Assembly (NCBI RefSeq): GCF_010868145.1
Contig: NZ_JAAGUY010000007.1
Coordinates: 135,377 to 199,376, forward strand
Direction: 5' to 3'
DNA: 64,000 nucleotides
Origin: Nocardia cyriacigeorgica
GTDB lineage: Bacteria > Actinomycetota > Actinomycetes > Mycobacteriales > Mycobacteriaceae
Part shown: positions 50,870-60,809 of the stretch, piece after piece
Layout of the letters: each line of letters begins with the position of its first letter
Numbering within the stretch: position 1 is the first letter of the stretch
Notes under the pieces: model-generated
Databases searched by the model: none
What the model was told of the DNA's origin: nothing
The model's input: the letters and a program-made list of their open reading frames with translations, nothing else
Position numbers and translations under genes: made by a program

Positions 50870-51820
50870 TCATCGGCCGGCGAGCGCTCGCAGGAAGAAC
50901 CCCAGGTTCGCCGGGCGTTCGGCGAGTCGGCGCATGAGGTAGCCGTACCACTGGTTGCCGTAGGGCACATACACCCGCATGGTGTTTCCGGCGACGGCGA
51001 TGCGGTCCTGTTCGTCGTCCCGGATGCCGTAGAGCATCTGGTATTCGACATCGCCCGCGCCGCGGCCGGTGTCGGCGAGCAACCAATCGGCGGCGGCGAT
51101 CATTTCCGGATCGTGTGAGGCGACCATCGGATAGCCCTCACCACGCATCAGCACTTCCAGGCAACGCCGGTAGGAGGCGTCGACCTCGCCGCGGTGCTGA
51201 TAGGCCACTTCTTCCGGTTCCCGGTAGGCGCCCTTGCACAACCGGATCCGGGAGCCGGGGCCTGCGAAGTCACGGCAGTCGGCTTCGGTGCGCCGCAGAT
51301 AGGCCTGCAATACCGTGCCCAGCCACGGGAATTCGTCTCTGAGCTCGGCGACTGTGGCGAGGGTTGCGTCGGTGGTGGTGTGGTCCTCGGCGTCCACGGT
51401 CACCCAGATACCCGCCTGCACCGCCTTGGTGCACAGGGTCCGCAGGTTCTCGGCGGCGATGCCAGGACCGTCGTCGGGCAGCGCTTGACCGAGGGCCGAA
51501 AGCTTCACCGACACCTCGAGTGGCGCCGCGCCCGCCGCCCCGAGCGAAACATCCAGCGCCGACAGATCATTGAGCAGCGATAGGTATTCCGCCACCGCCG
51601 CATCGGCCTGCGCACGGTCGGTGGTGTTCTCGCCGAGGTAATCGACGCTGATGGCTCGTCCACTCGCCAGCAGCGTCCTGGCCACCGGAATCAGATCCGC
51701 CCTTGTCTCCCCCGCCACGAATCGCCGCACGATATCTGCGGTCACCGGCGTGCCGGTGACCAGACGTTTCATCCGCGGCGACCCGGCCGCGGCGAGAATG
51801 GCGGGCCGCAGCGGGTTCAC
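50870..51820 (-). CDS. Proline dehydrogenase (monofunctional)
   Basis: 316 residues. The TIM-barrel PRODH fold: VSVKLSALG, VTVDAEDHTTTD, SRIRLCKGAYREPEEVAY, VASHDPEM and MLYGIRDDEQ. It oxidises proline to pyrroline-5-carboxylate with FAD. The GTG at 51820 overlaps the pruA stop by 4 bases (GTGA), so both steps of proline breakdown are coupled. Corresponds to Rv1188. Confidence 0.93.
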   Translation of the reverse strand: MNPLRPAILAAAGSPRMKRLVTGTPVTADIVRRFVAGETRADLIPVARTLLASGRAISVDYLGENTTDRAQADAAVAEYLSLLNDLSALDVSLGAAGAAPLEVSVKLSALGQALPDDGPGIAAENLRTLCTKAVQAGIWVTVDAEDHTTTDATLATVAELRDEFPWLGTVLQAYLRRTEADCRDFAGPGSRIRLCKGAYREPEEVAYQHRGEVDASYRRCLEVLMRGEGYPMVASHDPEMIAAADWLLADTGRGAGDVEYQMLYGIRDDEQDRIAVAGNTMRVYVPYGNQWYGYLMRRLAERPANLGFFLRALAGR

Positions 51821-53457
51821 GCCTGCGACCCCATATGCGGGTACCGGTGTTCGACCGGCGGTACGAAGGTCTCCTTGAGCACGCGCGGGGCCACCCAGCG
51901 CAGCAGGTTCAACGGCGAACCGGCCTTGTCGTCGGTGCCGGAAGATCGCGCACCGCCGAACGGCTGCTGCCCGACGACCGCACCGGTCGGCTTGTCGTTG
52001 ACGTAGAAGTTGCCCGCCGCGAACCGCAGCGCGGCCGATGCCTGCTCGATCGCATGCCGGTCCCGGGCGAACACCGCACCGGTCAACGCGTACGGCGCCG
52101 CCGATTCCACCTCCGACAGCACCGTGGCGTAGGCGCCCGGCTCGGCGTCGTCGTAGATGTGCACCGACAGGATCGGTCCGAAATATTCGGTGGTGAAGGC
52201 CTCGTCGCGCGGATCGTCGGACAGCAGCACCGTCGGCCGGATGAACCAGCCTTCGCTGTCGTCGTAGCTGCCGCCGACCGGAATGCTCAGCCCCGCCGAC
52301 CTGGCGCGTTCGATGGCGGCGACACTCTTGTCGTAGGCGCGCCGGTCGATCACCGCACCACCGAAGTTGGACAGATCCGCGATATCGCCGTAGCTGAGTT
52401 TTTCGGTCAGGCCAAAGAAGTCGTCGCCCATCTCCCGCCACAGCGACCGCGGGACGTACGCGCGGGAGGCCGCCGAACACTTCTGGCCCTGATACTCGTA
52501 GGCACCGCGCACCAACGCGGTGGTCAGCGCAGCGGGCTCGGCGGAAGCGTGCGCGACGATGAAATCCTTACCGCCGGTCTCCCCCACCAGCCGCGGATAG
52601 CCGTGGTAGTTACCGATATTCGCGCCGACCTGGCGCCACAGGAATTGGAAGGTCTTGGTGGAGCCGGTGAAGTGGATACCCGCCAGCCGCGGATCGGCCA
52701 GCGCCACCTCCGACAACTCCACGCCGTCACCGGTGACCATATTGATCACACCGGGTGGCAGTCCGGCCGCCTCCAGCAACCGCATCGTGTAGTACGCGGC
52801 CAGGGTCTGGGTGGGCGAGGGCTTCCACACCACCGTGTTGCCCATGAGCGCGGGCGCGGTCGGCAGGTTGCCCGCGATGGCGGTGAAGTTGAACGGGGTG
52901 ATCGCGTAGACGAAGCCCTCTAGCGGCCGGTAGTCCATCCGATTCCAGACACCCGCGCTCGAGCGCGGCTGCTGTTCGAGGATCTCGCGTGCGAAGGCGA
53001 CGTTGAATCGCCAGAAGTCGATCAGCTCGCAGGGGGCGTCGATCTCGGCCTGCTGCACCGATTTCGACTGGCCGAGCATGGTCGCCGCGGCCACCGTCTC
53101 CCGCCACGGACCCGACAGCAGGTCGGCCGCACGCAGCAGGACCGCTGCGCGTTCGTCGAAGGGCAGTGCGCGCCAGCCGGGCGCGGCGGCGATGGCGGCG
53201 TCGATGGCATCGCCGGCCTCGGCGTGGGTGATATCGGTGTAGGTGCCCAAGACCTGCCGATGCCGGTGGGGTGCGACGATCTCGTGCCCGGCGCCGATCC
53301 CTGGCCGGTGTTTACCACCGATGACCAGCGGTATCTCGACTGTCTCTGCGGAGATCTCGGCCAGCTTGCTCGCCAGCCGCTCCCGCTCGGGACTGCCCGG
53401 CGCGTAGGTGTGCACCGGTTCGTTTTCAGGGGCGGGGACAACCGTGACAGCGTCCAT
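51817..53457 (-). CDS. pruA: 1-pyrroline-5-carboxylate dehydrogenase
   Basis: 546 residues. Aldehyde dehydrogenase: nucleophile Cys327 in YQGQKCSAASR, general-base Glu in LVGETGGKD, ITPFNFTAIAG and the NAD-binding TGSTKTFQFLW. It oxidises the semialdehyde from proline to glutamate with NAD. Start ATG 53457, with TAGCCT 5 bases upstream. Corresponds to Rv1187 (rocA). Confidence 0.94.
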   Translation of the reverse strand: MDAVTVVPAPENEPVHTYAPGSPERERLASKLAEISAETVEIPLVIGGKHRPGIGAGHEIVAPHRHRQVLGTYTDITHAEAGDAIDAAIAAAPGWRALPFDERAAVLLRAADLLSGPWRETVAAATMLGQSKSVQQAEIDAPCELIDFWRFNVAFAREILEQQPRSSAGVWNRMDYRPLEGFVYAITPFNFTAIAGNLPTAPALMGNTVVWKPSPTQTLAAYYTMRLLEAAGLPPGVINMVTGDGVELSEVALADPRLAGIHFTGSTKTFQFLWRQVGANIGNYHGYPRLVGETGGKDFIVAHASAEPAALTTALVRGAYEYQGQKCSAASRAYVPRSLWREMGDDFFGLTEKLSYGDIADLSNFGGAVIDRRAYDKSVAAIERARSAGLSIPVGGSYDDSEGWFIRPTVLLSDDPRDEAFTTEYFGPILSVHIYDDAEPGAYATVLSEVESAAPYALTGAVFARDRHAIEQASAALRFAAGNFYVNDKPTGAVVGQQPFGGARSSGTDDKAGSPLNLLRWVAPRVLKETFVPPVEHRYPHMGSQA

Positions 53458-53529
53458 AACCAAGGCTAACTCCGGCGCGCAGCACAGCGCAGAAACCACG
53501 CCCACCTGCGTTTCGGGCGGCGGGTGGAG

Positions 53530-54666
53530 CTAGGAACCGGCGAGCCGGGCCGCTGCTTCGCCGATCCGCTCGTCGGTGGCCGTCAACGCGATCCGCACGT
53601 GCTCGGCACCGGCGGGCCCGTAGAAATCGCCGGGAGCGGCGAGGATGCCGCGCTCGGCTAGCCAGTCGAGGGTGGTGCGGCAGGGCTCACCGCGAGTGGA
53701 CCACAGGTACAGGCCCGCCTCGGAATGGTCGATCCGGAATCCGGCGGCCAGCAGCGCGGTACGCAGGATGTCGCGGCGGGCGCGGTAACGCTCGCGCTGC
53801 TGGTTCTCGTGCGCGTCGTCACCGAGCGCAGCGGTCATCGCCGCCTGGATCGGGAACGGCACCATCATGCCGGAGTGCTTACGCACCTCGAGCAGTTCGG
53901 CGACAAGTTCCGGATCGCCGGTGACGAAGCCCGCCCGGTAGCTGGCCAAGTTCGACGTCTTCGACAGCGAATGCACGGCGAGCAGACCGGTGTGGTCACC
54001 GTCGCACACCTCGGGGTCGAGCACCGATACGGCCCGGCCTTCCCAGCTCAAACCCAGATAGCACTCGTCGGAGGCGACGATCGCCCCGCGTTCGCGGGCG
54101 AACGCGACCACCTTGCGCAGATGGTCGACACCGAGCACCTTGCCGGTCGGGTTCGACGGCGAGTTGAGATAGATCAGCGCAGGCGACTGCGGACCCAGCT
54201 GGGTCAGCCCGTCGGCGCGCGCGATCCTGGTGCCCGCGAGCAGCGCGCCCACCTCGTAGGTGGGGTAGGCGACCTCCGGGATGACCACCAGATCGGCGGC
54301 ACCGAGCCCGAGCAACCGGGGCAGCCCGGCGATCAGTTCTTTCGTACCGATGACCGGCAGTACCGCGGCTTGGTTTATCCCGGTGATCCCGTACCGGCGC
54401 CGCAGCGCATCGACCGCCGCTTCACGCAGTGCGGTTGTGCCGTGCGTGGTCGGGTAACCGGGGACCTCAGCGACCGAGTTCAGCGCGGCGCGGATCAGCG
54501 GGTCGACCGGATCGACCGGCGTACCGACCGACAAATCGACGATCCCACCGGGATGCGCCGCGGCCTTGGCCTTCGCGCCGGCGATGGTGTCCCACGGAAA
54601 GTCCGGCAGCAGCGAGCTGACCCGCACGCGCGCCGCATTACCGGTATTCGACAACCCTGCGCTCAC
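53530..54666 (-). CDS. dapC: N-succinyldiaminopimelate aminotransferase
   Basis: 378 residues; PLP enzyme with the Schiff-base Lys236 in SLSKTSN, LNSPSNPTG and DECYLGL. It transaminates N-succinyl-2-amino-6-oxopimelate between DapD and DapE. The GTG start overlaps the fdxC stop by 4 bases. The three DAP genes are thus in one window but not one operon. Confidence 0.93.
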   Translation of the reverse strand: MSAGLSNTGNAARVRVSSLLPDFPWDTIAGAKAKAAAHPGGIVDLSVGTPVDPVDPLIRAALNSVAEVPGYPTTHGTTALREAAVDALRRRYGITGINQAAVLPVIGTKELIAGLPRLLGLGAADLVVIPEVAYPTYEVGALLAGTRIARADGLTQLGPQSPALIYLNSPSNPTGKVLGVDHLRKVVAFARERGAIVASDECYLGLSWEGRAVSVLDPEVCDGDHTGLLAVHSLSKTSNLASYRAGFVTGDPELVAELLEVRKHSGMMVPFPIQAAMTAALGDDAHENQQRERYRARRDILRTALLAAGFRIDHSEAGLYLWSTRGEPCRTTLDWLAERGILAAPGDFYGPAGAEHVRIALTATDERIGEAAARLAGS

Positions 54667-54986
54667 TCAGACGCCATGGGCGGCAGTTCCTTGATGAACG
54701 GCGGGTCGAAGTCGACCTTGCCGACCTTCGTCGCACCGCCGGGCGAACCCAGCTCATCGAAGAAGTCGACGTTGGCGTTGATGTAGCCGCTCCACTGATC
54801 CGGGGTGTCGTCCTCATAGAAGATCGCCTCGACCGGGCATACCGGCTCACACGCACCACAGTCCACGCACTCGTCGGGTTGGATGTACAGCATGCGGCCA
54901 CCCTCGTAGATGCAATCCACGGGGCATTCCTCGATGCACGCCTTGTCCTTCACGTCAACGCACGGTTCAGCGATGATGTACGGCAC
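54663..54986 (-). CDS. fdxC: 7Fe ferredoxin
   Basis: 107 residues. Cys patterns CVDVKDKACIEECPVDC and CVDCGACEPVCPVEA provide a 3Fe-4S and a 4Fe-4S cluster, as in FdxA/FdxC ferredoxins. The C-terminal part is the usual acidic tail. GTG start behind aggagaacg. Expected to transfer electrons to reductases or cytochromes P450. Coupled to dapC. Confidence 0.94.
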   Translation of the reverse strand: MPYIIAEPCVDVKDKACIEECPVDCIYEGGRMLYIQPDECVDCGACEPVCPVEAIFYEDDTPDQWSGYINANVDFFDELGSPGGATKVGKVDFDPPFIKELPPMASE

Positions 54987-55095
54987 TGCCGTTCTCCTAG
55001 TCTGTCCTCACCTCGGGGGTACTGCGCCCGGCACAAGTATCCCTGGCGCCCCACACGTTACCCTCGGTCAGCCTGCCCTAACTTCGGGCGGGGCT

Positions 55096-57681
55096 TCAGT
55101 GGATGGATAGTTCGAGTCCCGCGACGGGCCCGCGACCCGCGGGAACGCCGTAGGTGGTGGTGCGTTCACGCACCGGACGACCGATGCCCGAGGCGATCTC
55201 GGTGAGTTCCGCCACGGTCTTGGCCGACCCGTGCTGGGAGCCTGCCATCCGGGAGATGGTCTCCTCCATCAGCGTGCCACCGAGATCATTGGCTCCGCTT
55301 TGCAGCATCACCCTGGTACCGGTGGTACCCAATTTCACCCAGCTGGTCTGGATGTTGTCGATGCGCCCGTGCAGCATGATGCGGGCCAACGCGTGCACCG
55401 CCCGGTTGTCGCGGTTGGTCGGCCCCGGACGCGCCGCGCCCGCCAGGTACAGCGGGGCACTCTGATGCACGAACGGTAGCGGGACGAACTCGGTGAAACC
55501 GCCGGTGCGGTCCTGGATATCGCGCAGCACACGTAGGTGCCCGACCCAATGTGTCGGGTTGTCGACGTGGCCGTACATCATGGTGGAGCTGGAGCGAATC
55601 CCCACCTCGTGTGCGGTGGTGATGACCTCGATCCAGGCCGAGGCGGGCAGTTTGCCCTTGGTCAGCACCCAGCGCACCTCGTCGTCGAGGATTTCCGCGG
55701 CCGTGCCAGGGATGGTGTCGAGCCCGGCCTCTTTCAACGCCACCAGCCAGTCGCGCACGCTCTGCCCGCCGCGCGAGGCACCGTTGACGATTTCCATCGG
55801 GCTGAACGCGTGGACATGCATCGACGGCACCCGCGCCTTCACCGCCCGTACCAGATCCGCATACCCGGTGACCGGCAGATCAGGGTCGATCCCGCCCTGC
55901 ATACACACCTCGGTGGCGCCGTCGACGTGCGCCTCCCAGGCGCGGTCGGCGACCTCACCTGTGCTCAGAGTGAATGCGTCGGCATCGCCCTTACGCTGCG
56001 CGAACGCACAGAAACGGCAGCCGGTGTAGCAGATATTGGTGAAGTTGATGTTCCGGTTCACCACGTAGGTGACGTCGTCGCCGGACACCTCGCGGCGCAG
56101 CCCGTCGGCCAGCGTGGCGACCGCCTCCAGATCGGCACCGTCGGCGGTGGCCAACGCCAGGTATTGCGCGTCGGACAGCCCCGCCGGATCGCGTTCGGCG
56201 GCGCGCAGGGCGTCGAGGACGTCGGCGTCCAGCCGCTCGGGGACCGCGGCCAGGTCACGGGCCTGCTCGCGCACGGTGTCCCAGTCGCCGAAGGCGCTGT
56301 TGAGATCGCTGCGGGTATCGGTATTGCGGCCGTCGGAATCGATGGCGGTATTGAGGTCTACGCGGCCCGCCGACTCCCAGGACTCGTCGGGCTCCTGCCA
56401 CGGCAGCCCGACCGGCACCGTATCGGGCCTGGCCAGACCGGTCTCGGGGTCGGTGAGCGCGGCCACATGCGCACCGATCCGCGGATCCACCCACGGATTG
56501 CCCGCGAGTACATACTTCGGATGCGCGGAGGTGCGTTCGACCAGCTCGAAGCCTGCGGCGGCGGTGAGCTCGGCGAGGGTGTCGAGGTTGGGCCAGGGCC
56601 GCTCGGGGTTGACGTGATCCGGCGTCACCGGCGACACCCCGCCCCAGTCGTCGATACCCGCGTCGAGCAGGGCGGTGCATTCGGCCTGCGAGACCAGGTT
56701 CGGCGGCGCCTGCACCGGGACATCGGGGCCCAACAGCAGCCTGGTCACCGCGATGGTGGCCAGGAATTCGTCGATATTCGCGTCGGGGGTGTCGCGCATG
56801 GCGGTGTCGCCCTTGGCGCGGAAGTTCTGCACGATCACTTCCTGGATGTGCCCGAACGCCTTGTGCTGCTTACGGATCGCCATGATCGACTCGGCCCGCT
56901 CGGCCATGGTCTCGCCGATGCCGACCAGAATGCCGGTGGTATAGGGCACCGAGAGCCGTCCCGCGTCGGTGATGGCGCGCAGCCGGACCGCCGGATCCTT
57001 GTCCGGGCTGCCGTAGTGGCAGTTGCCCTTCTCGGTGAACAGCCTGGTCGCGGTGGTTTCCAGCATCATGCCCATGGACTGGGCGACCGGCTTGAGCCGA
57101 GAGATCTCCTCCCAGCTCATGACGCCGGGATTCAGATGCGGCAGCAGACCGGTCTCCTCGAGCACCAGGATCGATACCGCGCGCAGATAGTCGAGGGTCG
57201 AATCGTAGCCGCGCTCGTCGAGCCACTGCGCGGCCTCCGGCCAGCGGTCTTCCGGCCGGTCGCCGAGGGTGAACAGCGCTTCCTTACAGCCGAGGGCAGC
57301 GCCGCGGCGGGCGATATCGAGCACCTCGTCGGGTTCCAGGAACATGCCGCGACCTTCGGCGCGCAGCTTGCCCGGCACGGTGACGAAGGTGCAGTAGTGG
57401 CATTTGTCCCGGCACAGGTGGGTCAGCGGGATGAAGACATTGCGCGAATAGCTGATGGTGTTCGGGCGGCCCGCCGATTCCAGGCCCGCATCACGCACCC
57501 GCGCGGCGCTGCGACACAGATCGGCCAGGTCATCGCCGGTGGCGTGCAGCAATACCGCAGCCTCGTCGACGTTCAAGGTCACCCCGTCGCGCGCCCGCCG
57601 CAGAGCCCGGCGCATGGCCGATGGGCTCGGCGGTGGGGATGGAACGGTCGGCTCGGATAGGTCGATCACGCCCTCGATCAT
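55096..57681 (-). CDS. fbiC: FO synthase FbiC (two radical-SAM domains)
   Basis: 861 residues with two radical-SAM halves: Cys90, Cys94, Cys97 (LCRDKCHYC; CofG-like) and Cys551, Cys555, Cys558 (CYTGCRFC; CofH-like). It makes FO, the deazaflavin precursor of F420, from tyrosine and a pyrimidine. The fused form is the actinobacterial type. Start is uncertain: ATG 57681, GTG 57690 or GTG 57669. Corresponds to Rv1173. Confidence 0.95.
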   Translation of the reverse strand: MIEGVIDLSEPTVPSPPPSPSAMRRALRRARDGVTLNVDEAAVLLHATGDDLADLCRSAARVRDAGLESAGRPNTISYSRNVFIPLTHLCRDKCHYCTFVTVPGKLRAEGRGMFLEPDEVLDIARRGAALGCKEALFTLGDRPEDRWPEAAQWLDERGYDSTLDYLRAVSILVLEETGLLPHLNPGVMSWEEISRLKPVAQSMGMMLETTATRLFTEKGNCHYGSPDKDPAVRLRAITDAGRLSVPYTTGILVGIGETMAERAESIMAIRKQHKAFGHIQEVIVQNFRAKGDTAMRDTPDANIDEFLATIAVTRLLLGPDVPVQAPPNLVSQAECTALLDAGIDDWGGVSPVTPDHVNPERPWPNLDTLAELTAAAGFELVERTSAHPKYVLAGNPWVDPRIGAHVAALTDPETGLARPDTVPVGLPWQEPDESWESAGRVDLNTAIDSDGRNTDTRSDLNSAFGDWDTVREQARDLAAVPERLDADVLDALRAAERDPAGLSDAQYLALATADGADLEAVATLADGLRREVSGDDVTYVVNRNINFTNICYTGCRFCAFAQRKGDADAFTLSTGEVADRAWEAHVDGATEVCMQGGIDPDLPVTGYADLVRAVKARVPSMHVHAFSPMEIVNGASRGGQSVRDWLVALKEAGLDTIPGTAAEILDDEVRWVLTKGKLPASAWIEVITTAHEVGIRSSSTMMYGHVDNPTHWVGHLRVLRDIQDRTGGFTEFVPLPFVHQSAPLYLAGAARPGPTNRDNRAVHALARIMLHGRIDNIQTSWVKLGTTGTRVMLQSGANDLGGTLMEETISRMAGSQHGSAKTVAELTEIASGIGRPVRERTTTYGVPAGRGPVAGLELSIH

Positions 57682-57723
57682 GCGCCACACATCCGGAACT
57701 GTCTCCCTCCAGGCTTGTGAGCG

Positions 57724-57754
57724 TTGACAACTCCCCCGGCGCGCGGGCTATTCC
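57724..57754 (+). promoter_or_regulatory. Possible promoter of the PH-domain operon
   Basis: TTGACA (57724-57729) and TATTCC (57749-57754) with a 19-base spacer, upstream of the ATG at 57781. The -10 half is poor. Confidence 0.3.
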
Positions 57755-57780
57755 GGGCGCGGCGTGCCACGATGGCAATC

Positions 57781-58278
57781 ATGACGCAGCCGCGCACGAT
57801 CATGGCCGAGCCGGCCTGGCGTCCCAGTCCGAAGGCGAAGCTGCTGTGGACGCTGCAATCAGTGCTGGCCTGGCTGATCCCGCTGGTGGCGCTGCTGATC
57901 TGGGCGGCCTTCGATGCGGGTAACCGCTCGATGCAGGGCACCGTGACGGTGATTGTTCTTGTCGTCGCGGCCGTCAGTATCGGCGTGGTGCCGTGGTGGC
58001 GGTACCGCGTGCACCGCTGGGAGGTGACCGACCAGGCGGTGTACACCAGAGCGGGCTGGCTGACCCAGGAGAGCCGCGTGGCGCCGATCTCGCGCATCCA
58101 GACCGTCGATACCGAACGCGGGCCGCTGGAGCGGGCGCTCGGGCTGGCGACGGTGACTGTCACCACGGCGTCGTCGGCCGGGGCGGTGGAGATCAGCGGG
58201 CTGGAGCTTCCGGTGGCCGAGCAGACGGTGACCCGGCTGACCGAGATCGCGGCCAGGCACCGCGGGGACGCGACATGA
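57781..58278 (+). CDS. Membrane protein with PH-like (bPH_2) domain
   Basis: 165 residues: two adjacent membrane helices (about 22-40 and 50-70), then a bacterial PH-like domain with RYRVHRWEVTDQAVYTRAGWL and RISRIQTVDTERGPLERALGLATVTVTT, as in YdbS/DUF304 proteins. Its stop is overlapped by the start of a 27-codon mini-ORF. The partner with three such domains follows. Confidence 0.85.
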   Translation: MTQPRTIMAEPAWRPSPKAKLLWTLQSVLAWLIPLVALLIWAAFDAGNRSMQGTVTVIVLVVAAVSIGVVPWWRYRVHRWEVTDQAVYTRAGWLTQESRVAPISRIQTVDTERGPLERALGLATVTVTTASSAGAVEISGLELPVAEQTVTRLTEIAARHRGDAT

Positions 58279-58358
58279 GCGAGCGGAGCGAGCGGCGATC
58301 GAACACAGCCGAGCATTCGCTCGTGGCCGCGCCGAGCGCCAGCGAGGTGCGGTCATGA
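58275..58358 (+). CDS. 27-codon mini-ORF coupling the two PH-domain genes
   Basis: It starts as ATGA on the upstream stop (58275-58278) and ends as ATGA on the next start (58355-58358). The 5' part repeats gagcgagcg around a gga, giving MSERSERR; the remainder is polar (NTAEHSLVAAPSASEVRS). The repeat resembles short gagcgag elements I recall from mycobacterial intergenic regions. Whether the peptide is made or only couples translation is unknown. Confidence 0.45.
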   Translation: MSERSERRSNTAEHSLVAAPSASEVRS

Positions 58359-60133
58359 GCGAACAGCCCGGTCCGGATATCGATCGCCCCGCTGTCGAGC
58401 ACCCCGTCGGCGACCATCCGGGATCGGACAGCGACCTGCCGTGGCTCCGGCTGGACAAGCGGATGCTGCTGGTACACCCGGTCGATGAGGTCATCCGTTT
58501 CATCCCGGTGCTGCTCGGTACGCTGATCCTCGGTACGAGCAGCGGCAACCACGTGTGGAGCGTCATCCCACTGATCGCGATCATCGCGTATGCGCTGACC
58601 CGCTGGTTCACCACCACCTACCGGGTCGGTCCGACCCACGTCGAGCTGCGGACGGGATTGTTGCAGCGCAAACGGCTGTCGGTGCCGCGGTCGCGCATCC
58701 GTTCGGTCGATATCGAAGCCGATCTGCTGCATCGGATACTCGGGCTCGCGGTGCTGGTCATCGGCACCGGACAGCACGCCGAATACGGGGAGAAGTTCCA
58801 GCTCAACGCCCTCGACGCGGATGTCGTGCCGTCGCTGCGGACCGAGCTGCTCGCGCATACCCGGGTGCCGCGGGTGGCCGCCGATGACCTCGAAGGGCCG
58901 CAGGCCGAATCGGAGGCCGTCGATCGGTTCGACAAGGCCGCGGTTCCGGCGGGCGAGTCACGCCAGGAGCGGGTCAGGGAGATCGGGCATTGGCGGCCGG
59001 CATGGGTGAAATACGCGCCGCTGTCACTGACCGGGTTCGCGATCGTCGCGCCGATCGTCGGTATCGGTTTCCAGTACGGACTCGGCGAGGTCGTGTTCCG
59101 ATCCGATGCCGTGCATTCGGTCGAAGGCCGCGGTGTACTGCTGCTGACGCTGCTCGGGTTCGGCTTGGTGATCGCGGTGGTGCTGGTGATGAGCATCGCT
59201 GCCTGCGCGCACTATCTGGCGACGTATTTCGGCCTCCGCGTCACCGATAACGGTACGACCCTGCATCTGCGCTACGGCCTGTTCACCACCCGGCAGATCA
59301 CCCTGGATCTGGCCAGGTTCCGCGGCGCCACCGTCAATGAGCCGCTTTTGCTGCGACTGGCCGGCGGTGCCGCCCTCGAGGCCATCATGACCGGCCAGAA
59401 CTCGCGGCAGAAGATCCTACCGCAGGCTCCACGAGCCGCTGTCGATCGCACCCTCGCGCATCTGCTGAGCCCGCATGCGGCGAAGTATCCCAACGGGACC
59501 TCGCATGCGGCACGGCACGGAACCACCGCCGCACCGGCGCGTGCCAACGGAGCCGCTCTCGCCCCGCCGGGCTCCGACGCCATCGCGGCAGGCACGGTCG
59601 CCGGTCCCGCGATCGGCGCGGCACCCGGCCAGGTGGGCCTCACCCCGCACGGACCGGTCGCGCGCCGCCGCCGGTATACCCACGCCATGTGGCCGGTCCC
59701 GGTTATCGCGGCCCTGCAACTGCTGCCGATCCTTGCCGGAGAACCGATTTCGCCGTGGTGGTGGCTGCTGCCCGTTGCGCTGGCCCCGATCACGGCGGCA
59801 CTGGCCGAAGACCGCTATCGCGGCCTCGGCCATGCCGTCCTGCCTGCCACCGCCATCTCACCCACCTGGTTGATCACGCGCTCGGGCTCCCTCGACCGCG
59901 ACCGCGACTGCCTGGAAGCCCCCGGCATCATCGGCTGGACCGTCCGCCAGACGTTCTGGCAGCGCCGCTCCGGCCTCGCCACCGTCACCGCGGCCACCGC
60001 GGCGGGCAAGAAGCGCTATCACGTCATCGATCTACCGCTGGACCAGGCGTGGGCGCTGATCGATGCTGTGACGCCCGGCCGTCTGGGTGAACGTCCGGCC
60101 GGCCTTTCCGCCGACGGCGGGTTACACCCCTAG
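58355..60133 (+). CDS. Large membrane protein with three PH-like (bPH_2) domains
   Basis: 592 residues, the YdbT-type partner of the previous PH gene. Helices pair up before each PH-like domain (about 40-65, 225-245, 265-290 and 460-490). Domain motifs: TTYRVGPTHVELRTGLLQRKRLSVPRSRIRSVDIE (first), THVTDNGTTLHLRYGLFTTRQITLD-type (second), HVIDLPLDQAWAL (end of third). A low-complexity Ala/Gly/Pro stretch separates the second and third. Function unknown; the pair may bind lipid or membrane partners. Confidence 0.85.
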   Translation: MSEQPGPDIDRPAVEHPVGDHPGSDSDLPWLRLDKRMLLVHPVDEVIRFIPVLLGTLILGTSSGNHVWSVIPLIAIIAYALTRWFTTTYRVGPTHVELRTGLLQRKRLSVPRSRIRSVDIEADLLHRILGLAVLVIGTGQHAEYGEKFQLNALDADVVPSLRTELLAHTRVPRVAADDLEGPQAESEAVDRFDKAAVPAGESRQERVREIGHWRPAWVKYAPLSLTGFAIVAPIVGIGFQYGLGEVVFRSDAVHSVEGRGVLLLTLLGFGLVIAVVLVMSIAACAHYLATYFGLRVTDNGTTLHLRYGLFTTRQITLDLARFRGATVNEPLLLRLAGGAALEAIMTGQNSRQKILPQAPRAAVDRTLAHLLSPHAAKYPNGTSHAARHGTTAAPARANGAALAPPGSDAIAAGTVAGPAIGAAPGQVGLTPHGPVARRRRYTHAMWPVPVIAALQLLPILAGEPISPWWWLLPVALAPITAALAEDRYRGLGHAVLPATAISPTWLITRSGSLDRDRDCLEAPGIIGWTVRQTFWQRRSGLATVTAATAAGKKRYHVIDLPLDQAWALIDAVTPGRLGERPAGLSADGGLHP

Positions 60134-60152
60134 TCACGGCCTTGCTGTGCAC

Positions 60153-60172
60153 GGCCGACCGATCGATCGGCC
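60153..60172. terminator. Weak hairpin between convergent genes
   Basis: GGCCGA/TCGGCC with an 8-base loop, between the large PH-domain gene and the convergent 60186 gene. Confidence 0.3.
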
Positions 60173-60185
60173 GGAACGACCCGCG

Positions 60186-60641
60186 TCAGCGACGGGCTGC
60201 CGTCTGCCCCACCTTCGGCCGGTTCGCCTGCAAGTAGACGTAGATCAGGGGCGGCGCCAGACCACACAGCATCAGCAGCAGGGTGCGGGCATCGCTGCCG
60301 AGCGCGACGTCACCGCCGGGGCCGGAACTGGCCGCGGCCAGGAACGCGATGGTCCACGCCACGATCGGCGCCAGCATGACTATCGGGCGGGTCGACACCG
60401 TACGCGCGCCGAGCACCAGCAGCACATTCACCACACCCGCGAGGAGCGCGGCGATCGGGAATGCGACGCTGCCGAGATACAGGGGCAGGTACAGGACCTC
60501 GAGGACCAGCGTGATCACCGCGTCAACGACCAGCGCGATCATGATGAGTGCGCCGAGCGCGATGTTCACGGGCCTGGACAGTCGGAGCCGGGACCGCGGC
60601 GGGGCCGGTTCGCCCGCCTGGTCGTCCACTGTGGCGGTCAC
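60186..60641 (-). CDS. Four-helix membrane protein (Rv1171 type)
   Basis: 151 residues: four hydrophobic segments (about 27-46, 54-76, 89-105, 116-135) flanked by charged ends. GTG start overlaps the stop of the small 52-residue gene (GTGA). Family unnamed. Its place downstream of mshB is conserved in M. tuberculosis (Rv1171). Confidence 0.75.
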   Translation of the reverse strand: MTATVDDQAGEPAPPRSRLRLSRPVNIALGALIMIALVVDAVITLVLEVLYLPLYLGSVAFPIAALLAGVVNVLLVLGARTVSTRPIVMLAPIVAWTIAFLAAASSGPGGDVALGSDARTLLLMLCGLAPPLIYVYLQANRPKVGQTAARR

Positions 60642-60796
60642 GCGACCGGCGGGTAGCCGAGCAGCGTCAGCAGATGGCTCTGCATGTCGACGAACGCGTA
60701 CAGCACCGACATGTAGAGCTCGTGTTGCTGTTGCGCGCCGGGACGCAGGCTTTCCACGAATGCCACGATGGCGTTCTGGAGCTCCCAGTTGTACAT
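60638..60796 (-). CDS. Conserved 52-residue protein
   Basis: 52 residues starting MYNWELQNAIVAFVESLRPG, then a helical region with DMQSHLLTLLG. A -10 box TAAACT sits 7 bases upstream; its TAA is also the mshB stop codon. Small size, own promoter and overlap with the next gene make it real. No family recognised. Confidence 0.65.
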   Translation of the reverse strand: MYNWELQNAIVAFVESLRPGAQQQHELYMSVLYAFVDMQSHLLTLLGYPPVA

Positions 60797-60803
60797 GCGA
60801 TCG

Positions 60804-60809
60804 AGTTTA
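60804..60809 (-). promoter_or_regulatory. -10 box of the 52-residue gene; first three bases are the mshB stop
   Basis: TAAACT on the minus strand, 7 bases before ATG 60796; TAA (60807-60809) ends mshB. Confidence 0.45.

Noticed and set aside
55537..57660. Plus-strand frame of 707 codons
   Set aside because: Antisense to fbiC, which has both radical-SAM motifs.
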